Shown here piece after piece: positions 8,165-17,145 of a stretch of DNA of 30,118 nt (position 1 is its first letter; each line of letters opens with the position of its first letter). Under the pieces are notes generated by a model, which searched no databases, was not told the DNA's origin, and saw nothing but the letters and a program-made list of their open reading frames with translations. Both the position numbers and the translations under genes were made by a program. Source of the stretch: CAZCQP01 sp964500895 (GTDB taxonomy: Bacteria > Bacillota > Clostridia > Lachnospirales > JAISER01); the NCBI GenBank assembly GCA_964500895.1, contig CAZCQP010000035.1:1-30118 (forward strand), written 5' to 3'.

Positions 8165-11100
8165 TTAGTCAATTAAATCCAGGTATTTCAAGGTAACAAT
8201 CATAACGGTAGCAGCCTGAGCACGGGTGCTTGTTTCTTGAGGTGCAAAGGTGCCGTTGCCCATGCCTTGCATAATCTTCAGGCTGTAGATGAATGCAACT
8301 TCATCTGCCAGGTCCTCGGAAATCATGTCTGCATCTGTAAACACGCTGTCAAGGGCTGGGGCTTTCGCCATTTCCACGCCTTGTTCGTATTGCACAGCAG
8401 CAGCAAGCACACAAGCCATTTCTTCACGGGTAATTGGTGTATTACCGTTGAAGGTGGTACCGGTGAAGCAGTCTAACAGACCAGCTGCTTTGGCATTTGC
8501 CACAATGTCATAATACCAAGCGGCTTGGGTTACGTCTGTGTATGGTGCTTCGTCGGAAGCAGCTACTGGAAGTTGAAGGGCCGGAGCAATCATTTGCAGG
8601 AATTCTGCACGGCTTACTGCTTTGTTAGGCATGTAGTTGTTAGCATCCATACCAGCAACAAGGCGTTTGGAAGCCGCTCTTTCAATGTAGCTGCTTGCCC
8701 AGAAATCTGCGGTAATGTCGTCGAAGGAAACTGGGTTGTTGGCTACAAAGTATACGCTGTTGGATTTGGACTTAATGCCTACACCCTTGCCGTTGTCCAC
8801 CAGTTTGTGGGCAACAAATTCGGGTTTTCCGGTTTTATCGTTGATGCGGTATGCACCCCAATTACCGCCGACAGGTAAGGTTGCCCCATCCAGGTTGATG
8901 GTTCTTTCCACGCGCACATTGAAGTTGTTCAAGCCTGCGATGGTCTTGCCGTCTTTATCAACAATTTCTATTTCAAAGGACAGGATAAAACCAACAACTT
9001 CTGCATCTGGCATTGCGGTTGCAATTTCATTGTTTACGGCTTTGTCAGCTGTTATGTCTGCAATAGTCAGTTTAATGCTCACATCATTAGCATTAACCCC
9101 TGCTGCTTCCAGAATGTTGGCCAAATCTGGAACTAAAGTTTCCAGAGATGCAGGAAGGAGGTAGCTGCCTTGAGGGGTTTCAGCTTTAATTGCAAATTGT
9201 TCATTATTGGCAACCATTTGGTTCAACTTGTCACCCATGGGGATCACAACGGCAGCTGCGCCGTTTGCGCCAGGTGCTAATGTAATGGTTGCTGTACCGT
9301 TGGTTGTGGTGGTTTTATCCAGGTCAACCTTCACTTCGGATTCTGCCTTTGGTGTGGTGGTTGTGCCGCCTGTGGTAGTGCCACCTGTGGTGGTTCCACC
9401 GCCACCAGTAGAGCCGCCGCTTGAACCGTTATCTCTGTCTTTGCTAGGTTTTTTAGGTGTTGTTGCAAATGTGTTGTAAGTGGCATATGGATCATTGCCG
9501 TTAAACACGGTTACTCTCAGGGCATAACGGGTGGATTCAGTTAATCCGGTAATTTCAAACTCTGGTTTGCTTGTTGTGCCAGCCACAACCCAAGCGTTGT
9601 TAATACGTTTTTCCCAAACATATTTGCTTGGGGTGAAAGCGTAATCTTTGCCTGTAAACGCCATTTTCAGTGTGGCGTAGGTTGCACTTGTAGTGGCTAA
9701 AGAACCTTCGGCTACCGGTGCTACCTGTGGGTCAACTCCTGCTGCGCCCATGAAGATGGCGTTGGCCAGCATGTTGTAGGTATACCGTTGGTAAGCTTTA
9801 TCAAAGATGTTTTGGGCAAACATGGTGATAACGGAAGTTTTGTCCCCGTTTTTAACAGTGGTGGCCACTGCCCATGCCTTACCTCTAGCTCTTTCTGGCT
9901 GTCTGAACCATCCGCCGATAAAGTTGTCTTCGCTGTTTACAACGTTGGCTAAAACAGTTGCGCTGCCGTCTGCTGGCAGTGTAGTAAAGAAGTTTGCGCC
10001 ATAGGACAGAAGGGCGTTCTCACGGCCGCTGGCTGTGTAGCTGGCGCTGACCAGGTTGTTATTGTTGTAGTCTGCACGCATCATACCGTCAAAAGCACCG
10101 CTGTTAGGTGCGCCTAAGTTATCAACGTTTTCAAAACCCTTGCCGTTTAATACACGGCCTGCCTTGAATAGGCCATTAACAGCGCCCGAGTTCACAGCTA
10201 CAACACCCACGCCACTGTTGACCTTGGATGATACGTCGATGTCACTGTTGATGAGCACTACGTTGGCACCACTCATTGCATCAATGCCGCCGTACTGATA
10301 GTTCTTGTTTTCCACAAAGCCCATGTGGTCTAAAGCATAGGCAGATTGTTGGCGGGCGTACCCTGTGTTATAACCAGACGTTGAAAATTGCGTTTCAGAC
10401 ATGCTGATTTTAGGCTGTTTAAGGGGTACAGCATTCGGGTCAACATAGTCATAAGGTGAAAATTGCAATACAAGACCACCGGTCATTTCAGGGGATAAAT
10501 CCGCTTTGTTGGCTACAAAATCCCCTTTATAGCCGCTGCCCAGGTTTTTGGTCATCATAGAAACCGATTTACCATCATTCAGTAATTTATTAACCAGCCG
10601 AATGGCATCTACACCATCATTTTTAATAATGACTTTGTCTGTGGTAATGTGTGCAGTTTGGGCTGCGGGTAAGCCGATATTGGTTACTTTGGTAGTAGAG
10701 CCATTAAAGAAACCTGCTTTGTCGTACAAAATAATGTCATCAAAGTTGCGCAGACGGTTCATGCTGGTAAAGATATTGGCATACATGTCTGCAAAATTAC
10801 TGGCATCATAGCCATCACCCAGCATGTTGTTGGCATAGGAACGGTTGGCTTGTTTCATATTCACCACATAAGTACCGGCCGGCAAGTAGGAGCCGTTAAC
10901 AACCATGTCCGTAGTGGTTTGCTCAAGTGCAACGCCATTTCTATCCAACTGTTTCAGTGTTTTGTAAGCTTCAGAAATGTTTCTTTGATTATCGACATCG
11001 ACTGGAATGACGTGATAATCTGGGAAGAAACTGCTGCGGCCTGCTCTTGGACGACCTACTGCCGTATTGGTGTAAGGGTCTACAAAGTATTTGTCAACAC

Positions 11101-12943
11101 TTCTAACGTCCAAGTTTTCAATGTTACGTCTCTTGTATTCCTTTTTAAATGCTTTGTAAATGGCTGCACGGTCGACAGCATCTTTTAAGGAAGCTAAGCT
11201 ACAGGTGTATGTAGCGTCCATAGACATCCGAGTGGAATCTGGAATTTCAATGGTGAAAGCTACAGCACCCAATAGCATGGCATATTGGGGTGAGTACACG
11301 GAAGAACCTGCATCCCAGCCGTCTTTAGCGTCTGTTTTAGGCATAAAGTAAGAGTTGATGGGGGTGCTGGCTAAAATAGCATCGCCAATTTTACGACCCA
11401 ACAATTCTGCATTAATGCTTTTGTCTGCAAATTCATTTTCATACAAGTCCATCTCAAAGTTGGGCTCGAAAGGAGGTGTACAAGGCTCGATAAGCATTTC
11501 AGCCACTTCACCATGGTATTCAATAAAGGACACAGGTTCCCAACGGGCAATCTCTGCGGTCATTAATTGAGATTCAATTTGGGTTTGCAAAGAGGCGTCC
11601 CGGTTCAAGTCAAAATTGTATCTGTTCACACGGTCCATGTTGTCCCGGCCATCTGGGTTGCTGGTGAAGGAGAACACAATGATGTACTTGTCTAACAGCG
11701 CGTTTACGTCTAAGGTTTCTGTTTTTCTGTTTGTAGGCATAACTTGGTCATCTTTGCTGCCGCTGTAATTGGTAAAGTTTAAGGCATCGCCATAGCCATG
11801 GGATTTCACTACTCTTGTGGTCGCGCCTTCATTCAAGGAATAGAAGCTGGCGGTGTCATATTTTGCCAAGTCTTCAAACAGCTTTAAGATAGAGTCTGTG
11901 CCGGCTGTTTCATTAGGATGTACGTTGTTAAACATGATAACCAGCTTGTCGTCTGCGGTGATGGATGCAGGGTTGGTCATCAGTTTTGGTTTGGTAACAT
12001 TTTCGTAAGTGGTAACATCATTTTCGCTTTTTGCCAAAACGGCATGGTAAAGGGTGTTTGCGCCAGAGGTGCTTTGGCCGATGGGGTATACTTTGGCATA
12101 ACGTCCACTATCTTTGTTAGCTTCGTCTTTAAAGAAGCTTCTGTCTCTAATTTGGCCTTGAATGTCAGCAAGTCTTTGGTCAATTTGTTTCCATGTTCTA
12201 AAGTCATCATAAACATTATAAGGAACATTTATGACAGCGCCGCTAGAAATGAGAGAACCCTTTTCGTTTAATGCCAAGTTAATTTCTGGGTCTTTTGCGC
12301 CGTATTTAGCTTTCATCCATTTGTTAATGCCAATTAAACGATTAATACCTGAAGAAGCTGTCCGCATTAAACGGGCATAACCTTCATAAGGGATGTTGGA
12401 ACCACTAAGCGGTGTCGCCGTGGAAGGATCCAGAATGGTGTTAAAGTATACTTGTGCAGTAATGACTTGCTTGCCGTCCGTAATAACAGATGCAGGCGAA
12501 GTAAGCAGGTAAACCAGTGCCTTGTCGCCGGTGCCTGGCACCACGTCTTGTCTGGTTAATGCGCCGCCGGTTTCTCTGGTTTCGATGGTTTTTCCATCAT
12601 AGGTTAATGTAACATCATTCAAATTGATGCTTTTACCTGTTGGCACCACATACTCCAGGTTGAAGATTCTGGCGTCTGTAAAGGAAGCAGTACGAGAGCT
12701 GGTGTAGTATTTGCCATCGTCACCTTTCCAAACCTTATGTGGGTTTACGCTGCTCGCGCTATTGTTGTAATGCGCTTGAACCTGACCGCCGGTTACAACT
12801 TCCACACTCTTAATGAGCAGTTGGCCTTCGGTTGCGGCTTGTGCACTTGGCTCTGCTGTTTGCGCAAACGTTACAACGTTCAGCGAAAGCAGCATACTGA
12901 GTGCAAGTAAAATGGATACCAACACATGAAGCCGTTTTTTCAC
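8165..12943 (-). CDS. Secreted M14 metallocarboxypeptidase-like protein with C-terminal SLH domains
   Basis: This 1592-residue protein is exported and predicted to be held on the cell wall. A signal peptide (residues 1-27, ending FAQ) leads into an M14 carboxypeptidase-like catalytic region. Candidate zinc ligands are H342/E345 (HPNE) and H477 (EYHGE). Substrate-binding motifs NPDGR (429-433) and NFDLNRD (443-449) and a candidate catalytic E566 (TIEIPD) are present. A fibronectin-III-like segment lies at about 1110-1190, then a Gly/Thr/Ser-rich linker (about 1195-1225), a further domain, and three SLH repeats (about 1407-1592; DDITADFWASSYI, YTDVTQAAWYYDI, FTDADMISEDLA). The GTG start is 8 bases after GGGGAGG. 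It probably trims peptides or wall fragments; the substrate is unknown. The gene is monocistronic and divergent from the sugar locus. Confidence 0.88.
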   Translation of the reverse strand: MKKRLHVLVSILLALSMLLSLNVVTFAQTAEPSAQAATEGQLLIKSVEVVTGGQVQAHYNNSASSVNPHKVWKGDDGKYYTSSRTASFTDARIFNLEYVVPTGKSINLNDVTLTYDGKTIETRETGGALTRQDVVPGTGDKALVYLLTSPASVITDGKQVITAQVYFNTILDPSTATPLSGSNIPYEGYARLMRTASSGINRLIGINKWMKAKYGAKDPEINLALNEKGSLISSGAVINVPYNVYDDFRTWKQIDQRLADIQGQIRDRSFFKDEANKDSGRYAKVYPIGQSTSGANTLYHAVLAKSENDVTTYENVTKPKLMTNPASITADDKLVIMFNNVHPNETAGTDSILKLFEDLAKYDTASFYSLNEGATTRVVKSHGYGDALNFTNYSGSKDDQVMPTNRKTETLDVNALLDKYIIVFSFTSNPDGRDNMDRVNRYNFDLNRDASLQTQIESQLMTAEIARWEPVSFIEYHGEVAEMLIEPCTPPFEPNFEMDLYENEFADKSINAELLGRKIGDAILASTPINSYFMPKTDAKDGWDAGSSVYSPQYAMLLGAVAFTIEIPDSTRMSMDATYTCSLASLKDAVDRAAIYKAFKKEYKRRNIENLDVRSVDKYFVDPYTNTAVGRPRAGRSSFFPDYHVIPVDVDNQRNISEAYKTLKQLDRNGVALEQTTTDMVVNGSYLPAGTYVVNMKQANRSYANNMLGDGYDASNFADMYANIFTSMNRLRNFDDIILYDKAGFFNGSTTKVTNIGLPAAQTAHITTDKVIIKNDGVDAIRLVNKLLNDGKSVSMMTKNLGSGYKGDFVANKADLSPEMTGGLVLQFSPYDYVDPNAVPLKQPKISMSETQFSTSGYNTGYARQQSAYALDHMGFVENKNYQYGGIDAMSGANVVLINSDIDVSSKVNSGVGVVAVNSGAVNGLFKAGRVLNGKGFENVDNLGAPNSGAFDGMMRADYNNNNLVSASYTASGRENALLSYGANFFTTLPADGSATVLANVVNSEDNFIGGWFRQPERARGKAWAVATTVKNGDKTSVITMFAQNIFDKAYQRYTYNMLANAIFMGAAGVDPQVAPVAEGSLATTSATYATLKMAFTGKDYAFTPSKYVWEKRINNAWVVAGTTSKPEFEITGLTESTRYALRVTVFNGNDPYATYNTFATTPKKPSKDRDNGSSGGSTGGGGTTTGGTTTGGTTTTPKAESEVKVDLDKTTTTNGTATITLAPGANGAAAVVIPMGDKLNQMVANNEQFAIKAETPQGSYLLPASLETLVPDLANILEAAGVNANDVSIKLTIADITADKAVNNEIATAMPDAEVVGFILSFEIEIVDKDGKTIAGLNNFNVRVERTINLDGATLPVGGNWGAYRINDKTGKPEFVAHKLVDNGKGVGIKSKSNSVYFVANNPVSFDDITADFWASSYIERAASKRLVAGMDANNYMPNKAVSRAEFLQMIAPALQLPVAASDEAPYTDVTQAAWYYDIVANAKAAGLLDCFTGTTFNGNTPITREEMACVLAAAVQYEQGVEMAKAPALDSVFTDADMISEDLADEVAFIYSLKIMQGMGNGTFAPQETSTRAQAATVMIVTLKYLDLID
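9345..9425 (-). repeat. Low-complexity Gly/Thr linker repeat inside the SLH protein gene
   Basis: Short tandem units encode GGTTT repeated three times next to a Ser/Gly-rich stretch. This is a flexible hinge between the catalytic half and the wall-binding half, and a likely site of length variation between strains. Confidence 0.7.
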
Positions 12944-12992
12944 TTTTAATTCCTCCCCTTAATTTTTATAAAGCCACTTTATTAAAAAGAAA

Positions 12993-13001
12993 CCTCCTTT
13001 C
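12993..13001 (-). promoter_or_regulatory. Isolated Shine-Dalgarno-like sequence in the SLH gene leader (STAB-SD-like)
   Basis: GAAAGGAGG on the minus strand lies 50 bases upstream of the GTG start, which has its own GGGGAGG site. No open frame starts after it: the nearest GTG is followed by a stop within three codons. The sequence equals the core of the mRNA-stabilising STAB-SD element of Bacillus thuringiensis cry3A. Confidence 0.45.
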
Positions 13002-13090
13002 AATGTGTGATTTTATATATCGCTGAAGAAAAACACTTCAACGAAATTAACAAAAGAAATTAATAAAATTTACAAACTTCTTAATTTATC

Positions 13091-13119
13091 ATTATAGGGG
13101 ATAGCAGAAGCGTTTGCAA
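13091..13119 (-). promoter_or_regulatory. Candidate promoter of the SLH protein gene
   Basis: On the minus strand, TTGCAA (13119-13114), a 17-base spacer and TATAAT (13096-13091). The -10 is perfect and the -35 is 4 of 6. It would give a leader of about 140 bases. Confidence 0.5.
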
Positions 13120-13315
13120 GTTTTTTTTTGCCGGGCCATATATCCTGAGTAGTAAAAATTATGTATAAAATGTTAAGTAATGGTTACTGTAGCATTTCGT
13201 TATCATATGTCTTTAAAATACATATAAAGTAACAATGAGCTTTGCATATATACTACAGCAAAATAATGCATTGTTAAATGAATCACCAACTGTTTATTTA
13301 ATTTCAATATTTATA

Positions 13316-13344
13316 TTGACAAAATTTAAAATTTATTGTATTGT
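13316..13344 (+). promoter_or_regulatory. Candidate promoter of the ROK repressor and sugar locus
   Basis: Perfect TTGACA at 13316-13321, 17-base spacer, TATTGT at 13339-13344. A second TTGACA at 13388-13393 has no matching -10 and overlaps the 5' end of the frame. Confidence 0.45.
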
Positions 13345-13408
13345 TCCATTACATACTTACAGTGTGTAATTAATATACTATACAAAATTGACAATGGGTT
13401 GTGAAAGA

Positions 13409-14602
13409 ATGTATAACTCCAGTTTGTTACGGGAAATGAACACGAATAAAATTCTTTTGCTGCTATTAGAACATAAGCACATATCCCGTGCAGACATTTC
13501 AAAAGCAACCAATCTAGCCATGCCTACAGTCTTACGCATTGTGGAGAGTCTTATCCACCAAGGCATTGTGGTGGAGGTGGGCAAAGGCAAGACCACCATG
13601 GGCAGAAAACCCATTTTGCTAAAAATTAACAAAAGCTACGGCTATTTTATAGGTGTGAGCATTGGCACAAAGCTGGTGGGGCTTTTAACAGACTTTAAGG
13701 GCAACATTTTGGACGAAAAGGTGCTAACCACCGATTTTTCTAAAGGCCCTGAACACATCGTGCTCACCATTAAACATATGGTAGAACATCTCATTACCAA
13801 CAATCACATTGATCGAAAAAAAATTAAAACCATTAGCATCGCCCGGCCAGGTACAGGCTTTAAAAGCGGCATTCTCATTGCCGATTCTGCCTTTTTCGGC
13901 TGGGACAAAATAGATTTTGTAGATTTGTTTAAATCCCATTTAAGTGAGTTTGCCGTAGAAGCCAACAACATCACTGTTTGTGGGGCGCTGGGTGAACAAT
14001 GGTTTGGGGAGTTAAAACATTATCAAAATGGGCTGTTTGTGTTTGTGGATACCGGCGTGGGCAGTGCGGCCATTATAGACGGTAAAATATACAAAGGCGG
14101 CAACGATTGCGCCGGGGAATTGGGCCATCAAGTGATTAAATTTGACGGCGAAACCTGCTACTGCGGCAACAAAGGCTGCCTTGAAATGTACACCAGCAGT
14201 GCAGGCATTGTGAAGAGGGTGCGGGAGCGTATACGGCAAGGGGAGTATTCCATGCTTGGCCCAGAGGATGTTTTCGACTTTGGGTGTGTAGTGCAAAAAC
14301 ACTTGGCAGGGGATGCTTTGTGTGGTGAGGTGTTGCGGTATTCGGGCAAGTTAATGGGTGTGGGCCTGGCCAACGCCATTAATTTATACAACCCTGAAAA
14401 AATTGTGTTTGGGGGTGAAGTGAGTCATTTGTCCCAGTGCTACATAGACGAAGCCATATACTGGGCACAGCAATATACTTTTAACCGCAAAGCGGCTCAA
14501 GTGGAATTTGCCGTTAGCAAGATTGTGCAGTACCCGGAAGCGCTGGGTGCAGTTGCTTTGGCTTTAAGCAAAACCTTTAACGCCGACAGTTTGCTAGGCT
14601 AA
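13409..14602 (+). CDS. ROK family transcriptional repressor (NagC/XylR type)
   Basis: This 397-residue DNA-binding protein probably senses a sugar and controls the transport and catabolic genes that follow. An N-terminal winged helix-turn-helix (about residues 20-70: ISRADISKATNLAMPTVLRI) is followed by a ROK sugar-binding fold with DTGVGSAAIIDGKIYKGG. The zinc motif CYCGNKGCLE contains C250, C252, C257, and H240 lies in GELGHQ. The ATP-loop region reads GVSIGTK and the usual catalytic ND-x-N segment reads NITV, so kinase activity is probably lost and it acts as a regulator. The start is uncertain: ATG 13409 gives the usual N-terminal length for the family (YNSSLLREMN), although its ribosome-binding site is weak. 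ATG 13394 is the alternative. Confidence 0.87.
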   Translation: MYNSSLLREMNTNKILLLLLEHKHISRADISKATNLAMPTVLRIVESLIHQGIVVEVGKGKTTMGRKPILLKINKSYGYFIGVSIGTKLVGLLTDFKGNILDEKVLTTDFSKGPEHIVLTIKHMVEHLITNNHIDRKKIKTISIARPGTGFKSGILIADSAFFGWDKIDFVDLFKSHLSEFAVEANNITVCGALGEQWFGELKHYQNGLFVFVDTGVGSAAIIDGKIYKGGNDCAGELGHQVIKFDGETCYCGNKGCLEMYTSSAGIVKRVRERIRQGEYSMLGPEDVFDFGCVVQKHLAGDALCGEVLRYSGKLMGVGLANAINLYNPEKIVFGGEVSHLSQCYIDEAIYWAQQYTFNRKAAQVEFAVSKIVQYPEALGAVALALSKTFNADSLLG

Positions 14603-14672
14603 CAGCCTGAAAAATTTTTTGTGGTTGCTTGTTAAAAAAATGTTTAAAAAATTGCTGAAGGAGTAACGGAAC

Positions 14673-15626
14673 ATGAAGAACTTAAACAGCATTAAAGAAA
14701 GAATGGGTTTGTTGGTTTCACTGTTATTATTGGTCTTGGTATTCAGCAGAATCAGCCCCTTCTTTCTAACGGCCGATAACATTTCCAACATGCTGCTTTC
14801 CATAGCCTTAATTGGCATTGTGGCTTCTGGTATGACCAGCGTCATCATTGGCGGCGGCGTGGACTTGTCTGTAGGCAGCAACATGGCCCTTACCGGGGTT
14901 GTGGTGGCCAGCCTGTTACATAGCGGCGTGCCCCAAGGGGTGGCTGTTCTGGCTGGGCTTGCCATTGGTCTGGTTATTGGTCTTTTAAACGGCATTTCTA
15001 TTACCATCTTTAAAATTACCCCTATGATTGCTACGCTGGCCATGATGATTATTGTAAAAGGTCTGGCCTATATTTACTCCGGCGGCACTTCTTTCGGAAT
15101 CTATGAAACCACCCCTTATTTTCCAAGTTTCGGTTTTTGGGGCAGAGGAACCCCCTTCGGCATTCCTTTCCCAGTTATCATTTTATTCGTTATTGGGCTT
15201 ATTACATATTTCGTACTGAACAAAACCACCTTTGGCCGCAACATTTACGCTGTAGGCGGCAATGAAGTGGCTGCAAAGGTTAGCGGCATCAACACCGTGC
15301 GCATCAGTATTCTTACTTATGTTATCTGCGGGCTGCTGGCGGCATTTTCCGGCATTATTTTGGATTCCCGGTTGGCGGCTGGTGTGCCTACTGCCGGTAC
15401 GGGTTACGAACTGAACGCCATTGCCGCTGTTATTTTAGGCGGCGCCAGTTTAAACGGGGGCAAAGGGCGCATTGAAGACACCCTGTTGGCCGTGTTGGTA
15501 CTTGGTGTATTGGGCAACGGCTTTGTGCTGATGGGTTACTCCAGCTTTTTGCAAGACGTGGCCAGAGGTGTTATCTTGTTGATTTCCGTGGGCATTGACC
15601 AGCTTAAATATAGGGGGAAATCTTAA
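14673..15626 (+). CDS. Sugar ABC transporter permease (RbsC/BPD_transp_2 family)
   Basis: This 317-residue integral membrane protein has about eight to ten hydrophobic segments and forms the channel of a CUT2-type sugar importer. The family hallmarks GGGVDLSVGSNMALTGVV (about residues 63-80) and VILGGASLNGGKGR near the C-terminus are clear. AAGGAG nine bases upstream supports ATG 14673. The stop overlaps the start of the ATPase gene (TAATG), indicating translational coupling. The substrate class is ribose-, xylose- or galactose-like sugars by family; the exact sugar is not visible. Confidence 0.92.
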   Translation: MKNLNSIKERMGLLVSLLLLVLVFSRISPFFLTADNISNMLLSIALIGIVASGMTSVIIGGGVDLSVGSNMALTGVVVASLLHSGVPQGVAVLAGLAIGLVIGLLNGISITIFKITPMIATLAMMIIVKGLAYIYSGGTSFGIYETTPYFPSFGFWGRGTPFGIPFPVIILFVIGLITYFVLNKTTFGRNIYAVGGNEVAAKVSGINTVRISILTYVICGLLAAFSGIILDSRLAAGVPTAGTGYELNAIAAVILGGASLNGGKGRIEDTLLAVLVLGVLGNGFVLMGYSSFLQDVARGVILLISVGIDQLKYRGKS

Positions 15627-17110
15627 TGAGCGAGCCGATACTCAAACTAAGCAATATCAGCAAGCGTTTCCCCGGTGTTGTGGCGCTGGATAAAGTGAAT
15701 TTCAGCGTGATGCCAGGCGAAATCCATGTGCTGGTGGGGGAAAACGGCGCAGGGAAATCTACCTTAATTAAAATCATTTCCGGGGTTTATAAAAAAGACG
15801 AGGGCACATACGAGCTAGAAGGTCATGTGATAGACTTAAAGTCTCCGGTTCAAGCTAAAACCATGGGCATTAGCACGGTTTACCAGGAACTTACACTGGC
15901 GCCTCATTTATCGGTGGCGGAAAACATTTTTATGGGGGTATTGCCTAAAAAGGGTTTGTCTATCGATTGGAAAAAAATGTACGCCGATTCCAAAGCATTG
16001 CTGGACAGCCTGGACATGGATATTGACCCCCAGGAAAAAGTGGAAAATTTAAGCGTAGGGTTTAGGCAAATGGTGGAAATTGCACGGGCGTTGTCTAATA
16101 AATCCAAAGTGATTATTTTTGACGAACCCACCGCTGTATTAACCGAAAAAGAAACCCAGGTGCTCTTTAAAAACATTTTAAAATTAAAGGCCAGCGGGGT
16201 GGGTATCATCTATATTTCCCACCGGGTGGCAGAAATTTTAAATTTTGGCGACAAGATTACCATCTTGCGAGACGGCAAGAGCATTGGCACTGTAGATTGC
16301 AAAAACATTTCCTACGATGACATTGTGAAAATGATGGTCGGGCGGGATGTACAGTCCGGCTTTGAACTAAGGAAAGTGGACCCAAACCCATACATTAGCG
16401 TAGAACAATTTACAGATAAAAACAGGGTAAAGGAGGTTAGCTTTCACGTTCATAAAGGCGAAATACTGGGTGTTTACGGCCTGGTGGGTTCCGGCAGAAC
16501 AGAAGTGGTGCGCATGATGTTTGGGCTGGACAAAAAGGCTGGGGGTACCCTTAAAATTGACGGCAAGGAGGTGAGCATTAAAAACCCGAAAGAGGCCATT
16601 GCCAATGGGTTTGGATTTTTGCCGGAAGACCGACGCAGAGACGGCCTGGTGCTGGAGCTGGACGTAAGCAAAAACATTTGCATGGCCAGCCACAAGGAAA
16701 TCTCAAACTGCTATGTGCTGTCCGGCTCGAAAGAGAAGAATATGGCAGAAAACGGCATGAAGAGCATTTCCATTAAAGCATCGTCTCGCCATCAGTGTGT
16801 GATGGATCTAAGCGGCGGGAACCAGCAAAAATGCATCATTGCCCGGTGGATTGCCAAGTTTCCCGATTTAAAATTTTTAATTCTGGATGAACCCACAAGA
16901 GGGGTAGACGTGGGCGCTAAAGCAGAAATACATACTTTAATACGGGATTTGGCAGACCAGGGGTTAACCGTTTTGATGGTTTCATCCGACATGACAGAGG
17001 TTTTGACCGTTAGCGACAGAATCATCGTTATGCGGGAGGGTTATGTTGCCGGCGAATTCCAACGGGAAGACGCCAGCGAAGAAAAAATCATTTTTTGCGC
17101 CACCAAATAA
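15626..17110 (+). CDS. Sugar ABC transporter ATP-binding protein, duplicated (RbsA/MglA type)
   Basis: This 494-residue protein holds two fused ATPase domains that drive sugar import. Domain 1 has Walker A GENGAGKST (38-46), signature LSVGFRQ (142-148) and Walker B IIFDEPT (163-169). Domain 2 has the usual degenerate P-loop GLVGSGRTE (285-293), signature LSGGNQQ (395-401) and Walker B LILDEPTRG (418-426). This is the standard layout of CUT2 importers, which use one double ATPase with a homodimeric permease. The ATG overlaps the permease stop by one base. Confidence 0.94.
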   Translation: MSEPILKLSNISKRFPGVVALDKVNFSVMPGEIHVLVGENGAGKSTLIKIISGVYKKDEGTYELEGHVIDLKSPVQAKTMGISTVYQELTLAPHLSVAENIFMGVLPKKGLSIDWKKMYADSKALLDSLDMDIDPQEKVENLSVGFRQMVEIARALSNKSKVIIFDEPTAVLTEKETQVLFKNILKLKASGVGIIYISHRVAEILNFGDKITILRDGKSIGTVDCKNISYDDIVKMMVGRDVQSGFELRKVDPNPYISVEQFTDKNRVKEVSFHVHKGEILGVYGLVGSGRTEVVRMMFGLDKKAGGTLKIDGKEVSIKNPKEAIANGFGFLPEDRRRDGLVLELDVSKNICMASHKEISNCYVLSGSKEKNMAENGMKSISIKASSRHQCVMDLSGGNQQKCIIARWIAKFPDLKFLILDEPTRGVDVGAKAEIHTLIRDLADQGLTVLMVSSDMTEVLTVSDRIIVMREGYVAGEFQREDASEEKIIFCATK

Positions 17111-17145
17111 CAAATAAGATGATAAAAAATGAGGAGGATGTAAGA

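Larger units (their letters stand above)
12944..13387. other. Divergent intergenic region between the SLH protein gene and the ROK repressor gene
   Basis: This 440-base AT-rich stretch has no supported gene. It holds one promoter for each flanking gene and a roughly 140-base leader of the SLH protein gene. The leader contains two small hairpins (12968-12982 and 13024-13040) and an isolated GAAAGGAGG on the minus strand. A run of nine T at about 13121-13129 is not preceded by a good stem. I found no convincing ROK operator. Confidence 0.6.

Noticed and set aside
9207..9479. 90-codon plus-strand frame rich in Val and Pro
   Set aside because: It is the antisense reading of the Gly/Thr linker repeat of the SLH protein.
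13101..13135. Run of nine T near a GC-containing stretch as a terminator
   Set aside because: No stable stem precedes it, and no gene ends there on the plus strand.
14596..14620. Possible terminator between the ROK gene and the permease gene
   Set aside because: The stem AGGCT/AGCCT is only five pairs and is separated from the T-run by GAAAAA; probably read-through, at most weak attenuation.
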